The notes under the pieces: model-generated
Database searches by the model: none
The model's input: only the letters and a program-made list of their open reading frames with translations
Told to the model about the DNA's origin: nothing
Shown: one piece after another, positions 40,801 to 53,805 of the stretch
Layout: every line of letters starts with the position of its first letter
Numbering within the stretch: position 1 is the first letter of the stretch
Assembly (NCBI GenBank): GCA_036345935.2
Contig: JADWOT020000001.1
Coordinates: 13,456,324 to 13,520,323, forward strand
Length of the DNA stretch: 64,000 nt
Reading direction: 5' to 3'
Source of the DNA: Taenia hydatigena
Taxonomy: Eukaryota; Platyhelminthes; Cestoda; Cyclophyllidea; Taeniidae
Made by a program: the position numbers and the translations under genes

Positions 40801-41118
40801 ACCATCCAGCATCGTGATGACAGTCGTTTGTCCAAATAATCGCCGCAACTTTGGCAACCATTTAATCTGAATTCGATGCAACGTCCGCGTAGGCTAGCAA
40901 TTCGGCTATGGACGAAGTGTGAGGGAGAGCGAAAAGTTTTATGAATGGTTGGTAATTATACGTTGTCAACCGTGGCGTTAATTGTCTAAAGGACTGCTTC
41001 AGTTGCCATGTCTCGCTGGCTGCCACTGACACCTGATGCGACCTCTTGAGGCCGTCGTATCAGCGTCAGAGTAATGGTCACTTCTCTTGTAGACATGAGC
41101 AATCATTAACCCTGTACC
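37850..41118 (+). repeat. Repeat family R2, copy 2
   Basis: This copy runs continuously alongside copy 3 (49110-51970). Shared landmarks include CTTCACCGT(T/C)CGCTGCCTCTATGCC, CAGATAAATC near 39363 and 50330, TTGTCAAATTACTTGCGC, and an acidic minus-strand frame at 40881-40640 (EEEEESKTEIEIFEN). The minus strand also shows related frames at 39628-39443 (SRALGMEH) and 38284-38051. These may be relics of exons but are not clearly under selection. The match to copies 1 and 3 breaks off after AATCATTAACCCTGTACC. Confidence 0.85.
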
Positions 41119-44100
41119 CAGATACTCATCCACCCATCTCATGTAATTCAGGCTACATTTGTTATAAATCTCATTAAATTGGAGAAGTCGTGCTCGTCTG
41201 TGCATTAGCTGATCCCTCCTAAACACAGTGCTTTTACTGATAAATTTCAGTGCCATTCGCAGAGAAAGTGACTATTAAAAGGATATAGTAGAGCCTTGCA
41301 ACGGACGCAGATTCATTAAGACCTACCTGAGACATTATTACGTAAAATCAGAAAACAACTGCTTAAATGAGGCCTTGTTTGGGTGACAAGGGATCACCAG
41401 CCGGGTATAATCACTTCTTCTATCCAGCCAATCGGCAGAGCGCATTGACCAACTAAGATTCTCAAAAGCTACTTCAAAGTTTGTGGATGGATGTGCAGAG
41501 GTCCTGGCAGCACCACATCAGCAATTAATTTTACCGGTCTCATTATTTTGCATAATTTTGTCCTGTTTATATGACACCACAAATGATAAGCCTATCGGAA
41601 CTCGGAATGCTGAGATTAAAGCACAATTAAATTGAAACAGAGCAGCATCCTATAACATACGATTCAGAGGATCGGTGTGAAGAAGGCGTTATTAATGCAG
41701 TATAGAAGGCGTAGGGTGGCTGAAATCATGAACAGATGTTTATACATTTGGGATGGCGACTAAACCGATGCGGAGTGTAAAGTGTGTGCCTCTACATTGC
41801 TTTGGAAAACGGGTGAGCCTAAACGAACATTTTCGTCACCAAACTAGTTTGAACTAATCCGACAAGGGTCATTTTTCAATTAATCGACTCTGCGGCAATT
41901 TGCACCAATATCCGACGTTGCGGGCGGTTGAACCAGCTGCTCGCGTACGCAACAGAAACACTGTGACGGGGACACTGCCATTCGCCCTCGGTGAAATATA
42001 CGAGCCATTAATGGGTAGTCTTCAGGGTGGACTGAGAAGTATTAGTGGCACCTTAGTAATTTAGACAATCTAAGCATGCCTTGCGGGGGAACAAGCGGAA
42101 TGCCACCGACGATCATCACTTGATGTCTGACGGCTTCGTGGTTATTGTGCAATAATGAGGATAAGGAATGAACAGGAGTACAGCAATAGCTAATCGACGC
42201 GTTCCTTCTAATTTGTCGTCTCCCAGGATTCGCTCCACTACTGCCATCATCACTTGCTCTGGCTCGTCGACCGCAGAATGAGGGTGGATGGAATGAGCAA
42301 CGAGGCTTGGACCGAAGAAGAGCAAACTGATAAGTAACTTCATTATCAGCCACGAAGCTGAGCAAACGAAAACACTCTCTGTCATCTGTTTGCAGCTTTT
42401 TAGTTTTAATTTTACTCCTCACTGGAATACGTGATTTCGTAAAATTTTCTCTGTAAAAAATCGTGTAGCAGGCGAGCCGTTTTCCTCTTCCTCCGCGATC
42501 TTCAGAATATCAGACTGGTTTGATAAGGACAAGATGCGTCCCAGATCTAAGTCTCAGTCACCTCGATTCGAGCATTCAGCCCAAGATCTTCGCAGTCCGA
42601 CAAGAGTGCGGTTGTTACAGTTTTATCCACCCTTTGCTCTGACAATTTTTGCGCATGTCTTTGAACTGTAGGGTCTTGCATGGTTAAGTAAAAGAGTCGG
42701 CTAAAGAAATTAAGTTCTTGATTGCTATCAGCCGAATAATGCATGCTATACCGACAAATCTCGTTCCTTGTGATGGAAAACCTGAAGCGACCATTTTACT
42801 GATTCGTGTATACATGAGTTTAGTTTCAGCCACTTTCATAAGCAGTCTATCATATCCAGATTGCATTGGTGGAGGGATGGTAGAGGACCTACGATATCAT
42901 TGTCTACTCTTTCCACTGGGATCCTTTCAGGCGTAGGCTGGATCGGTGCGATCACTGTGATTTCAGGCCTTCTAAAAGTGCCTTAAGTGTTGCAGTTTTG
43001 GCATCACCCACTTGGTTTACTTACCCGAGTAGCTCTCATAAAGAACTGCTTGCACCAATGGCTATGATACCGTTAGGCACAGAGGAGACCCGACGCCTTC
43101 CTATTATCATCCAACTTCATCCCCCAGGGAAAGTTTTACCCATCGGTGGCATATCCATCTCACTTTCTGGATCATTTCGTACCTTTGGCTGTGTGTTGTT
43201 AACAAAAAGGCAGAAGGAAGTTCTCGTGCACCAGAACCGTGCAGAGGTTGGTGCTTTACGTCCTCTTTTGGCGATATTTAATACATTCGCAGCGCAACAT
43301 CATCCCATTCTGTCGAGACTGGTCTACTAGATGGCGTAACGTCTGCATCACTATGTGGGTGTTCCATCCCAACAAATAATGGTCGACACCGTCGTGGAGT
43401 TGTCTAAGCTTCCTACCCATCCATTGTGGCCATTGATAAAAGAGGTTTGCCAAATAATGATCACGCGTTTGACAATCTGTCCCACACTTCTGCATAACAA
43501 GAATGTCCATCCATTTAATAGAAGCAGATTTCACCGTTTGGAGAGAAAATTGACAGCAGTTGATTGAATTCACTCCGACTGTCATTGTACTACACATTGA
43601 TGCTGCGCTTGTGGACTTTCCTTTGGCCACCTTCACCGTTCTGCATTGGCGGCTTGGAACAGAGTCCTGCTCTAATCCGCGAACACACAAAAGAACTATT
43701 CGCCGCTAATTGTGGTTAAATAGCGTCACCAGTGCAACTCATTACCGTCCTCCGCTTTCGTTGGCATCTAGCGCGACGAAGCATTTGTAAAAGTGAAATT
43801 TTGCACTGAGCCCAAAACAATGCTCTTTGGGAGCAATGAAATGAACTGCCTTGAGTGTTATTGATAGTCCCGTTCTGCCAGAAGTTGGAAACCCCTTGCG
43901 TGGCAAGCATAACAGTGATCAGTGATCAGACCGCTTCTGTCACAATCACACCCCCTTCACGAGGGGACAGATGACACCCTCTTCGTAACGACGTCCTCTT
44001 TGTTTGCTACCCGCAACCCTCCCAGAGAGCTTTTAAGAACAGACACAAAATTACACAACCTCCATCTGTCCCTCATTCCTTCGGCTGACACCTTTCATTT

Positions 44101-47100
44101 CTCTATGGCCGACCCATGATGGAATAAAACGACTCTATGTGGTAACACCATTCCATCTAGACAAATAAGACTGCACAATAATCCAAAAGAGTTGGGAGCA
44201 TGTTGGTACAAATTAGACCCCATTAGTCAGATTCCGCCGGTATTAAATTAACAAAACAATTGACACACTGCCAAGGCAAACAAAAGTTTTGACAACAATA
44301 TTAGTTTTTGCGGATTTAACTTTGGTAATTGCACAAAATTAAGGCCTTACCTATACGTAGAGATTGTGATAACGCAATGAAGTGTCCAACTGTTGCGCTC
44401 CTGAATCCCATCCATACCACCACTGTGTGCTATCACCTTTAATCTGATTCTCTTCACATAAAGGGGAATAGAGACACCGAATGTGGCAAAAACAGTATTT
44501 GAAATCGTACAATAAACAGAACGACGTCGATGGTGCCTGCGAATTGCAAGCATGGTTGTTCATTACTACTACATGGTGCTTGCGACTATGAGTGGCTCAT
44601 ATCCTATTCATTCCTTTAGAGGAGGGGGTCGTGGATACTCCGAGTGCTTAGGCACCTCGATCTTCTTGATCTAAGCTATGCCATCGCTTGCCTCTCTATG
44701 GTAGACGCAGACGGCATCCCTACAGTAATAAGGAAGACCAATGAGTCATTAAGGATAGAAGTAGCAAGAGAGCGCAGCTAGAATGTTTCCTGTTTACACC
44801 TCCTTACGCGTCGACAATGGCTGACCAGAAACTAAGGTGGCTCCAAACGCACGACGCCATCCCGATATACCCTATGCGATGTGAAGAGACTGCGCCACGT
44901 TATGCAGTTCATGCCCGTCGAGGGTTCCGTAAAGCACCTTTTGTTTCGTTTTACCAACATCCCAACAAGTGCCTCACAGTATGCAAACATGATTTCCAAA
45001 ATAGGTTGAAGGGATTGCTCTGAACAACAGTTTATACGCCTCTAGACTGCTTTATGCTAGAGTAGTCGCAAGTGAGGAGAGGATTAGGCAACATTTGTGT
45101 TGACTAGAATGTGGGTTTGCAAAATGGTTGGTCATCTAGCTCAATGTCAGGCAGGTCAGAAGTCACAGTATTTATTATGCATTCCATGATTGGCTGTCTA
45201 CGTCTCTAACTAAGTAACTGGTGGTCTAGCTTGCCCATTATTTAAATTACCAGTCAGCCAGTGGTCCATGCGTTAGCATATTAGCAGGCTAGCGAACTCC
45301 ACATCAGGTGAAGTGGCTGGCGCTAAACGGTTTGGGAGATATCATCTGATTTTCCATCGAGACACAAAATACATGAGTGCCTTCAATGTCAGACGGAATC
45401 GCAAAATCCACTTGGCATTACCTCGCCCACTCGGAGGATTGATAATTAACCCAAGACCTAACAGTAAGCGTGGCTTATTCGACGTGCCAACTGGTATTTG
45501 TGTCATCCAAAATTACGTGACATTTCGGAGTCACTCACTCACGCAAGCTTGTATGAGGTCCCCCTTTGCTTTTTTCAGTTGTCAATACTGCCACCTATAG
45601 TGTGAGGTTATCACCTTTATCAGTTAGTCATTTTTGCTTGTGATCGCGATCGGTTGCTTTACAATTCTAGAGTCTCTCATTATCTCACAGGAAAGCACTT
45701 TGAAAATGGGCAAAACAAACAAAATTGACGGTGAGTATGCTGGCATAATTACATAATTAGGCAGAGTTGAAAGTGAAGGGTAATTTACATCAATTGAATT
45801 GTAGTGCATTACGCACAGTTTTCGTAGAAGTTGCGAACCAAAACTTTACAAACCAATGTAGCAGATTAAGCATGCCAAATTAAGTCGTGTTTAATTGTTA
45901 TAGTACATAGTTGTCGAGGGAGTTAAGAGCATACCCAAGGCTATTAAAAGGCGCCCTATTTGTCTCCTTTCAAGTCAGATATTTTGGCAGCATTCGGTAT
46001 ATTTTCTAAAACCACTTAGAAAACTGTTCTTAAAAACTTTGGCATGGGCAAGGACGTATCCGTAGCATATTTGCTTTGCATTTTTACTTCCGGGAAATGA
46101 TGCCCGTTCGTCCTAGCCATTAAAAGAATCGAATTATGAGTCAAGGTTGCAATCACCTAAAGTTTGCCACTGCTCACGCCAATCGGCTTTCTCCCCACGA
46201 AAATAGCCTTAAATAGTGTTGACGTTCGAAGGAGCCTAACCTCAAGCAAGACTTAACGACTACTTCGGTTAGTCAATTCATCCATCCTGACTATTTAGTG
46301 GGTGGTTCTAGTCCACCTGATGGATACTTTAAATCACGTCTGCTTCCTGCCCTGCAAGTTTTAACCTTGGTCGTGAATATTCAGTTTTATGCTACCATTT
46401 CCCCAAGGGGCAGTGACTGTGAGCTATCAGGCGCCTAATATGCAATGCGGTAAAGCGGAGTTTATCAAATTATGCACCAACTAGAATGCGCTGACATGAA
46501 GAACCTGGAAGAAATTGGCTGGACCGCTGAGCGCTGGTATTTACGTCCCCAAACCAAACTATCACTTAGCTGGCACCTATCTTGCACAGAGGCTGCTATC
46601 CTCATTCATAAACACTGATGAGAATATTCGGTAGTCATTAATTTGTAAATTCACCCTAATCACATTGTTTTACCAAAACAGCTACAACAACCATGTAGAA
46701 TCTTCCCATCAGCTTCAAAGCTAACGCTAGATTTTCTTTTCATTTACGATTGCCCATTTATGTTTCCGATATCCTTAAAGTATCATGGTGAGCAACAGAT
46801 GTACTGCGAAATTAGATGTTTGCAATTAGATTATTTATTGAGAAACTTGAACATATTTTGTTTGATTTTACAAATGGCTGCCACTCCTGAGGTTTTTTGC
46901 CTCTAGGGCTAGATTTGTTTGCATTGATATGTAACTCGTTAAAGTGCCGCCAAAACCATACAGCAAGTGCGTTAGTGCATCACTTTTTTTCTCGACGAAG
47001 GTGCAATAACAGAGTGAAGTGCGAGAAAGCCAAAAATGGCAGCAGAATAAAGGCTCTGGGTAGCTGTAGAGAAGTAGCAAAGCACTTTCATTTTAAGTCT

Positions 47101-48119
47101 GCTATACACGAATGATCCATCCAACCATTCGCTTTCAAATGTCAACGATGTTGTCAGCGGGTGCTTAAGTCACTTCTTCCGTACCCCTATTGTACTTTAA
47201 CTTACTGCTACTTTGTGCAAGTTTTTGCTTCGTCTGCGATAACGAAGTTGCCAATTGCCTACTTTGCTAATCCCAAGCAAAAATTTCCATTTTGCAGAAA
47301 CCAGGCTAGTCATCGCTCATCAAGGGAAGAATTATAGGCATGACGTGCCAGCTTCAGTGAGCCGGGCCTTTACTATCTCACGATGTTATCCTCAAAGATA
47401 ATAGCAGACTGGTATTAGACAAAAAACTAGTAGGTAAAAGGAGCAAAAATCAAGCTGATTACAAGCGGACAGAACGAGATACTGCAGCCGCGTCAGAATG
47501 CATTCTACAGAAGCATGGAACAAGCTGCGCAAAGGCCTGGTAGCGGTTATTATGTACGCAACACGCGCAATGCTTAATTACACCAGCGCTGTGCTTGGGC
47601 TGAGGAGGCCCTGGATATTGCATTTAGAAGGGACCAATCATCCTTAAATTACGCTACTTTCTCTAAACATTAACCTCAAAGCATAGTTCTTTTTAGCGCT
47701 GGGAAGTTGGTCACTAAAACGAGTTTAGCGACACATGCGATATGCGAAAACTGTTTTGTGGCGGATCAAACAAACTCACTTAGATAAAATATGACCAACG
47801 TAAAGGAAATACTGAGATACATACTTAACTTTAAGTTCAGCATTGAGGTTAAATTGGATGTGTGCCTTTATCTAAGAAATGCGTGCAGGAAGGAAGGAAA
47901 TGACTTAAAATTCGCACACATAAACAAAACACAGAGAATGGTGCAAGCATAATAAAAAATAACAACAAAGGTAAAGGATTGACTTTGTGGTAAAACAAGC
48001 AACACGATGCAGCCGCCTAGTCGAACGGAAGGGCAAACGGTGCCAGGGATTAGGCAGCAGAGGTAAAGAATCATAAAGCCTAGCGTGGTAATTAAAACAT
48101 AGACGATCAATGAACCTTG
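41119..48119. other. Seven kilobases with no confident gene
   Basis: Apart from the doubtful secreted peptide at 42116-42343, opposite-strand frames overlap at 42998-43690 (a 110-codon plus frame and a 144-codon minus frame). They have odd composition and no known motif. No repeat shared with the rest of the window was noticed. Confidence 0.45.
42116..42343 (-). CDS. Possible small secreted peptide, 75 aa (uncertain)
   Basis: The frame starts at an ATG and begins MKLLISLLFFGPSLVAHS, which looks like a signal peptide (short basic start, leucine-rich core, small residues before a likely cut). A charged region with VVERILGDDKLEGTRRL follows, and it ends CTITTKPSDIK. The length and layout resemble small secreted helminth products, but I do not recognise the family and a chance frame of this size is common. 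No splice signals or neighbouring exons were found. Its only support is the N-terminal composition. Confidence 0.2.
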   Translation of the reverse strand: MKLLISLLFFGPSLVAHSIHPHSAVDEPEQVMMAVVERILGDDKLEGTRRLAIAVLLFIPYPHYCTITTKPSDIK

Positions 48120-48310
48120 ACAGTCTAGAAATTATCATCTTAAAAACCGACCCTGAACTGTGGTACGTCACCTCATTTCATATATACATTTGAGCTGATG
48201 GGCAAATGCACTATTGAACTCTTTTGACGCTACCAACACTTGTGAATGTCGACGACAAGAAGTCACTTAAGAACCTTTGACTTTAGCAAGATACCTTCGT
48301 GGCTGACCAC
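48120..48310 (+). repeat. Local direct duplication, copy 1 (partner 48955-49110)
   Basis: Both copies read ACCTCATTTC(A/G)T, then AAACTCTT or GAACTCTT, (A/C)AAGACCTTTGACATT-like sequence and CTTCGTGGCTGACCA. The partner abuts the left end of R2 copy 3. Confidence 0.65.
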
Positions 48311-48954
48311 CAAAAACAGGGTCAAATTGTGGACTATGCTTGGTGGGGAAACGGACTCATACCACATATAATAATTTAGAAGCCCTGTGACATTAAGAGA
48401 ACGACAGAAGCCGGTGGCTATGCTTTGACTGTAGGAAATGGGTTCGAGCAATGAATGAGCACACATTCTCATCACCCTGTTTACTCCATTGACATGTCGA
48501 TTTGATCCACCCGCCAGACTAAGCGTACAGATGTTGGCACGTGCGTGTGTCGACTTTCTATGCGATTGAATGAAATACAATAAGTCAGCATTTATTTTCA
48601 TAGTCGTAATCACCGACTTTCTTCTTGTTGGCTTCTCTATGAATATGAGTTTTTATCCACTTCCACCCATTGCACGGAAAACTAAGATGTTTCGAAACCT
48701 CGTACACATTTGTAATACCCTTTTCGTTAAACAAAAATCTCAGGGCAAGATATTTATCGGGATTCTCTGATGCAGGCTAGGGTCTATACTCTGCCCATAT
48801 ATGAATCACTTTGTTCACTTTAACCATTATTATTAAATGCGCCCTTATCAAGTCGATCTCGTAACCATAGGATCTAGGAGGAAGGAACAATCCATGATAA
48901 TGCTACATGGCTGTAAAATTCAGCAGATCTCTCCTTTTAACCAAGATATGAATT

Positions 48955-49110
48955 TCGGACCCTAATATCATTTTAGATACCGACTCAAAATCGCAGTGTG
49001 CTACCTCATTTCGTCTATGTATCAAAAATGAAGAGCAGACTTTCTACTAAACTCTTCCCAAAGACCTTTGACATTTAGCCCGAGGCCTTCGTGGCTGACC
49101 ATACAATCAT
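48955..49110 (+). repeat. Local direct duplication, copy 2
   Basis: This is the partner of 48120-48310, immediately left of R2 copy 3. It may be the true left extension of the R2 unit, although the same sequence is not obvious beside R2 copies 2 and 4. Confidence 0.6.
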
Positions 49111-52100
49111 CTACGTCGCATTTGTCCTCATGTGCCTTCTGATGAGGCTGCCAAACGAACTCAGCATCCGCTTCCACCACCATCTTCACTGCCTCGTTTT
49201 TGGTATGGCCTTATTCAATACGGTAGCACATGCACGAAATAATCAGCAATCAAGTAAAGTGCGAAGGGATGTGATATGGTGGGATAGGCATTGACTGCAG
49301 GAAATAGCGCAAACGTGTGAAGAGGATTTTAAAGGAACAAAGAGTAGCAGGGACGACTAAAATAAAATGCAGATGATTGGATTTCAACAAAGTGAGCCAG
49401 CGATCTGGGGCGTTTCATCTCCGCCACGTGTGTAGGTACTAACCTGGACCGACGTAGCATAACCTCGATGGGGCGCTAAACCCACGGGCATCAACGCAAT
49501 GTAGTCGCTGGCGTCTGTTCTCTTTATCCTAATGACCACTCAATTCTCAAATTTCCTAACGAACTTCATAACCTATTGCTTCCCTTTCTTTTAAATTTTC
49601 TCAGACACTCCCAACAAATCGCCGGGAGCTTCAGCTTTCTAAAGTTCGTCTTGTGTATTCCTAAAAGTTTTATGCCTGAGGCATTCGCTTTCTATCTATT
49701 CTGCTTAAGCCATTCGATATTCTCATTTTATCCAAAAACATCATCATAATTTTGTTTTAGAAATATTTGGGGAGTTTTGGCACTACATGCAACATGCAGT
49801 TCCATGCTAGGTATTATTAAATCATGATCAATGCAGCCATAGTCGTGGGATGGTAGAGTTATGCCAAAACCTGCCACTTAACATTGTTTGGTTCCAAACA
49901 CTTCTCTTGCCGATGATATTCAGTGCAATAATGCACTTTGCCAGGAAATCGATTAAACGTAAATCGACTGAATTGTCTTTGATAGTACACTGAACAGTTT
50001 ATTTTAAAATATGTCACGAATGACGTAGGGGGTTCCTTAGTAAGTTCTCTATTGTGCCACAATGTCTAAAAAGGTCAATTTGGCATGGGCCGTTCAAGCA
50101 TTCTTTAACTTCACCGTCCGCTGCCTCTATGCCCTACCGATTTGTGTAGCAACCTGTCTGGAGAAGAATCGCCCAGGTCTAACAGTTAGATTAACGCCAA
50201 AGTGGAAGCACTGCTTGCAGATAAAAGTGGTCAACCGAGTCGTTGCTTTGCTAGGAGGTCTACCCCGTCAAAAGGGAGGAAGGACGCACGTTACTGCCAC
50301 GTGGTCTTTTATCATCGCCGTTTCATTCAGATAAATCTGCGGTGCTAAAAAAGCAAAATATTGGTATTATTTTTGGAGTTAATTTTCATTTGATGACCAC
50401 ATAAGCAATTTTTGGCCTGCAGAAGAAATGATAGTTGCTTCTCTTTTAAATACACATAAATGTTTCCAATTTTGTGATGAAAGAATACATGTTCCATTTT
50501 CAACGCTCTGCTCATGCAATTCCTTAATAGCAAATCACAACTAAGGCACTTACTGCAATAAGAAACATCAGAAACACTTTCAATCAAAAGGTTAATTGAA
50601 TCAATCACTGTGGATAGCAGCTAAGTGCAAGTAGCTGCGTGCAGAGAGTAGAAGCTCCCTCAGCTAGTTTGGTCAAATTACTTGCGCAATGGACTCGAGG
50701 CCCATCAACTGTCCCACTTTTAAATAATCTGACTGAGATAGTTAGAAAGCGCTGCGTTAGGAGTCCTAACGAAGACGTTTGTGGCGTGAATGATGAAACG
50801 GTTAGTTTGCATCCGCATCAGACGGTGGATGTAAAAGTTGCAGGAGCTGGGCAGGTGGATTTTATTTGTTATTCATGAGGTAATAGGCAGCGGACGGGCG
50901 GCTGCGCGATCCAATAACATGTTCTGCAACTCTTTTACAGTGTTTGCTAAAAAAAGGGCTTGCAGCATTAATTATTTTTACAATCGTATCGTTCCTTATT
51001 TCGCCAACACCGATCCACCTGTACCCCATTCATTTACACCCATAAAATGTAATGCACTCCGTCTTTATATCTGCATGGAGTTTGATGCGCTACTCACGGA
51101 ATTAACCATTAAAAATTCCTCGTTCAACTCGACACAAGTGAACACAAAAACCGATCTGCATGATGCAACCGGCGACCGCTCTTGTTTTTAATTAAAACCC
51201 GCTGCAGTTGCTTAGTCAAAATGAAGTGGATTCCAACAAATCAAGGGCGGCCATACTAGCTCTTTGTATTATAGACGTTTCTAAGAAAAGAGGAAATCAG
51301 TGGAAATAACGCAAGAATTAATTTTAAACAAATGGCTGGTAACGCAGGAAAATTTTGTTCCAATACGCTACTATTGGTTGATTAATAAGATTCATTCCAT
51401 TTGTATCAGTGCAATGCAATTCATTGCCGTTGGGTCTACCATAACTTTTTGTTTTATTTGTCAGTTTGGTAAAAATCACATATATTTAAAGCCAAATTTA
51501 AGTATTCGATATTCGGTTGATGAGTTTATGGATTGGAAGTGTGAACCAATGCTAAATCAGTATTCTGATGTCTCGATTTCTGACTTAGACTCTTCCTTCC
51601 CTTCTTCCTCTGCCCTCAAATCATGCAGCAATCAGTACTGCATCAACAGCCATTTGTCCAAATACTCGCTGCAGTTTTGATACTCATTTAACTCACCTTT
51701 AATGTAGCGTCCATGTCGGTTAGCCAAATCAAAAGATGCGGTTAGTGTTTCTAGTATGGACAAATTGTGAGGGAGAACGAAAAGTTGTACGAATGGTTGA
51801 TAATAGTAAGTTGTCAACTAAGGTGTTAATTGTCCAAAGAACAGCTTGAGTTACCGTGTGTCGCTGGCTGCCACCAATACCTGATGTGACCTCTTGGGGC
51901 TGTCGTATTAGCGTCAAAGTAATAACAACTTCTCTTGTAGATATGAGTAATCATTGACCCTGTGCCAGGCATTAATGATCAAACTAACCGATGCTCTCCA
52001 TGAAGTAGAAAGGATTGACCGCTTTGTGTCAGGTTGGTGGGGTGTTTTGCCTTTTAGTTGGATCAAAATTCCCTAGCTTGTCAATAAGCAATGTCACTTT

Positions 52101-52205
52101 GATGCGCGTGTCACGTAATTGTGGCAATGGAGTCACAGAAATGCAGTGGTTTTTAGCAAGTGGATGCGTTTTTAACCGTCTGTTAGAGGGGCTACGGCTG
52201 TCAAT
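49110..52205 (+). repeat. Repeat family R2, copy 3 (longest)
   Basis: This copy contains every segment seen in the others in one run of about 3.1 kb, so it is the best guide to the full unit. Its last 220 nt (51985-52205) match 12890-13110 of copy 1 and are missing from copy 2. It is more diverged than copies 1 and 2 are from each other in the 50.9-52.0 kb part. No terminal repeats, poly-A tail or target-site duplication could be made out by eye. Confidence 0.85.
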
Positions 52206-53439
52206 GGATTGACAAGAGCCTAGCTCGCTCTTGAGATCCTAAGTAGAATAACTTAAGAGAGACTGTGAAAGTGGGAACTAGAGTGCTCTGATGCAAGTAG
52301 TAAGTAAGAATGGTTCAAAGCATGTTCAAAGGATGGCGTTGAATTGAGCATTGACTCATGAAGTCGCGAAGATTGTGGGTACCAGCTATTTGAATGCATC
52401 ACGGAGGTGAATACAAATTGGGGTGGCATAAAACATCATTTAAGACACACCATTGAGGCCCTTCTTTGCGATTCCCATCGTTTAATAGTCCCAGATTGCA
52501 GTGCTGAATTACATGCAGACAATTAACGAACTTCCATAAGCACAGAGCATAGAAAGCAGATTATAGCATGAAAGTCCATATTATTCCGCATAGTAAGCTA
52601 TATCCAGCTGACTTGCCAGTCTGCTAATATTGCTCTCTTGCGTTACGGAAACCACTCGCTTTCTTTCAAAAGACTAAAAACGTGGGGAACAAGGATAAGC
52701 AATTCCTTGAAGGGAAGATGGATTGCGTAGCAACCGCTTATCTCACTGGTCTAACTAGCTTCATCTGCTCGCCAAGTAGCAAGCCATGTAAAAGAAGGCA
52801 AAGGACAAGTAGAATGGTAAGCCTATATTTTTTACAAGTCATTTAAAATAGGTGGTTATTATAAAAAGTGTGATTAAGAAGTTTTTAGAGTTGTTTGAGA
52901 CCGTTACATTTGTCATTTCTATGCTAGTACGTGCAAATTGACCTAGTCCAAAGATTGGCTACTAAGCGCTGTCGTACATCTCTATTTCCTTTGACGAGTT
53001 GGTTAAATGCGACCATTTACAATGACGTGCACACAAGTCCAATGCACATCGAACGCAAGATTCTCAATTTTTAGTTTGACCCGAGTTTGCGCTATCGTAT
53101 CGCATACATCATCAAAGAAAGGGCTTTTAGTGACTTCCAAATAGGTGGAGCAGAACCAAAGGTGAGTGATTCTTTGTAAGGAGTTCTGTGCCGCTGATCG
53201 ACGGTAAGAACGGGTGGACTTAGACCATCAGGATGTGTGACACAACTGTTTTGGACGGGGATCGCCTTATCTGTTCGTAATCATTTTTTGATCCGCTTTG
53301 CGCAGTACGTCTCATTTCGTTCGAATTGAAGCACGTTCGCAGCGCCAATGTGCTGAAGATTTCCTTCGCGTCTACGCTGCGGATGGGCAGATTTGGAAAA
53401 ATAGAACAAGGAGTTAATTCAATAGATTCACTAAGTCTT
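52206..53439. other. No gene recognised
   Basis: Single-copy sequence between R2 copy 3 and the distant family F fragment. No frame above 70 codons. Confidence 0.5.
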
Positions 53440-53805
53440 CCTTTAGGCTATCCTCACCATCAGATTCAGCAGTATAGAATCCGGACTAAAGATGAAGAAT
53501 ATTGGGCTAAAAACGTTGTGCGATAGCCCTCATTCGGATACATTTTTTTCCGCATTTGTGGCATTCCAAGAAATTCAAGATGCTTCAATTGTAGAAGGGA
53601 CATCTTGCTTCCACTCCAGCATGGCCGGCATCAAAGGTTGAAGTGACATCATTACCATAAATTTCAGGCATAATTTTACTGGCAACCATTTGTTGCTCCG
53701 GTATTTGACTGCGGCAGCCTTGAACGAATCTACACTTGCCCAGAACAGTAGAGTAGATTGTCGCAATGGCAGCTCCATATTTCCAACTTTTCTCTTAGTT
53801 CTCAC
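53440..53805 (-). pseudogene. Decayed coding fragment, family F, distant copy
   Basis: The reverse complement aligns to 22070-22400: GAACGAATCTACACTTGCCC, then the TTGAAGTGACATCAT region, then GCTGAATCTGATGGTGAGGA against GCTGAATCAGATTGTGAGAA at 22341. Both conserved pieces occur in the same order and spacing. It is more diverged than the copies at 17-23 kb and carries indels. Confidence 0.55.

Noticed and set aside
43256..43690. 144-codon minus-strand open frame
   Set aside because: It overlaps a 110-codon plus-strand frame; composition is unremarkable and no motif is recognised. Kept only as a note in the gap entry.
37850..52205. R2 as an LTR or LINE retrotransposon
   Set aside because: No reverse-transcriptase, integrase or endonuclease motif, no long terminal repeats and no A-rich tail could be read in any copy.
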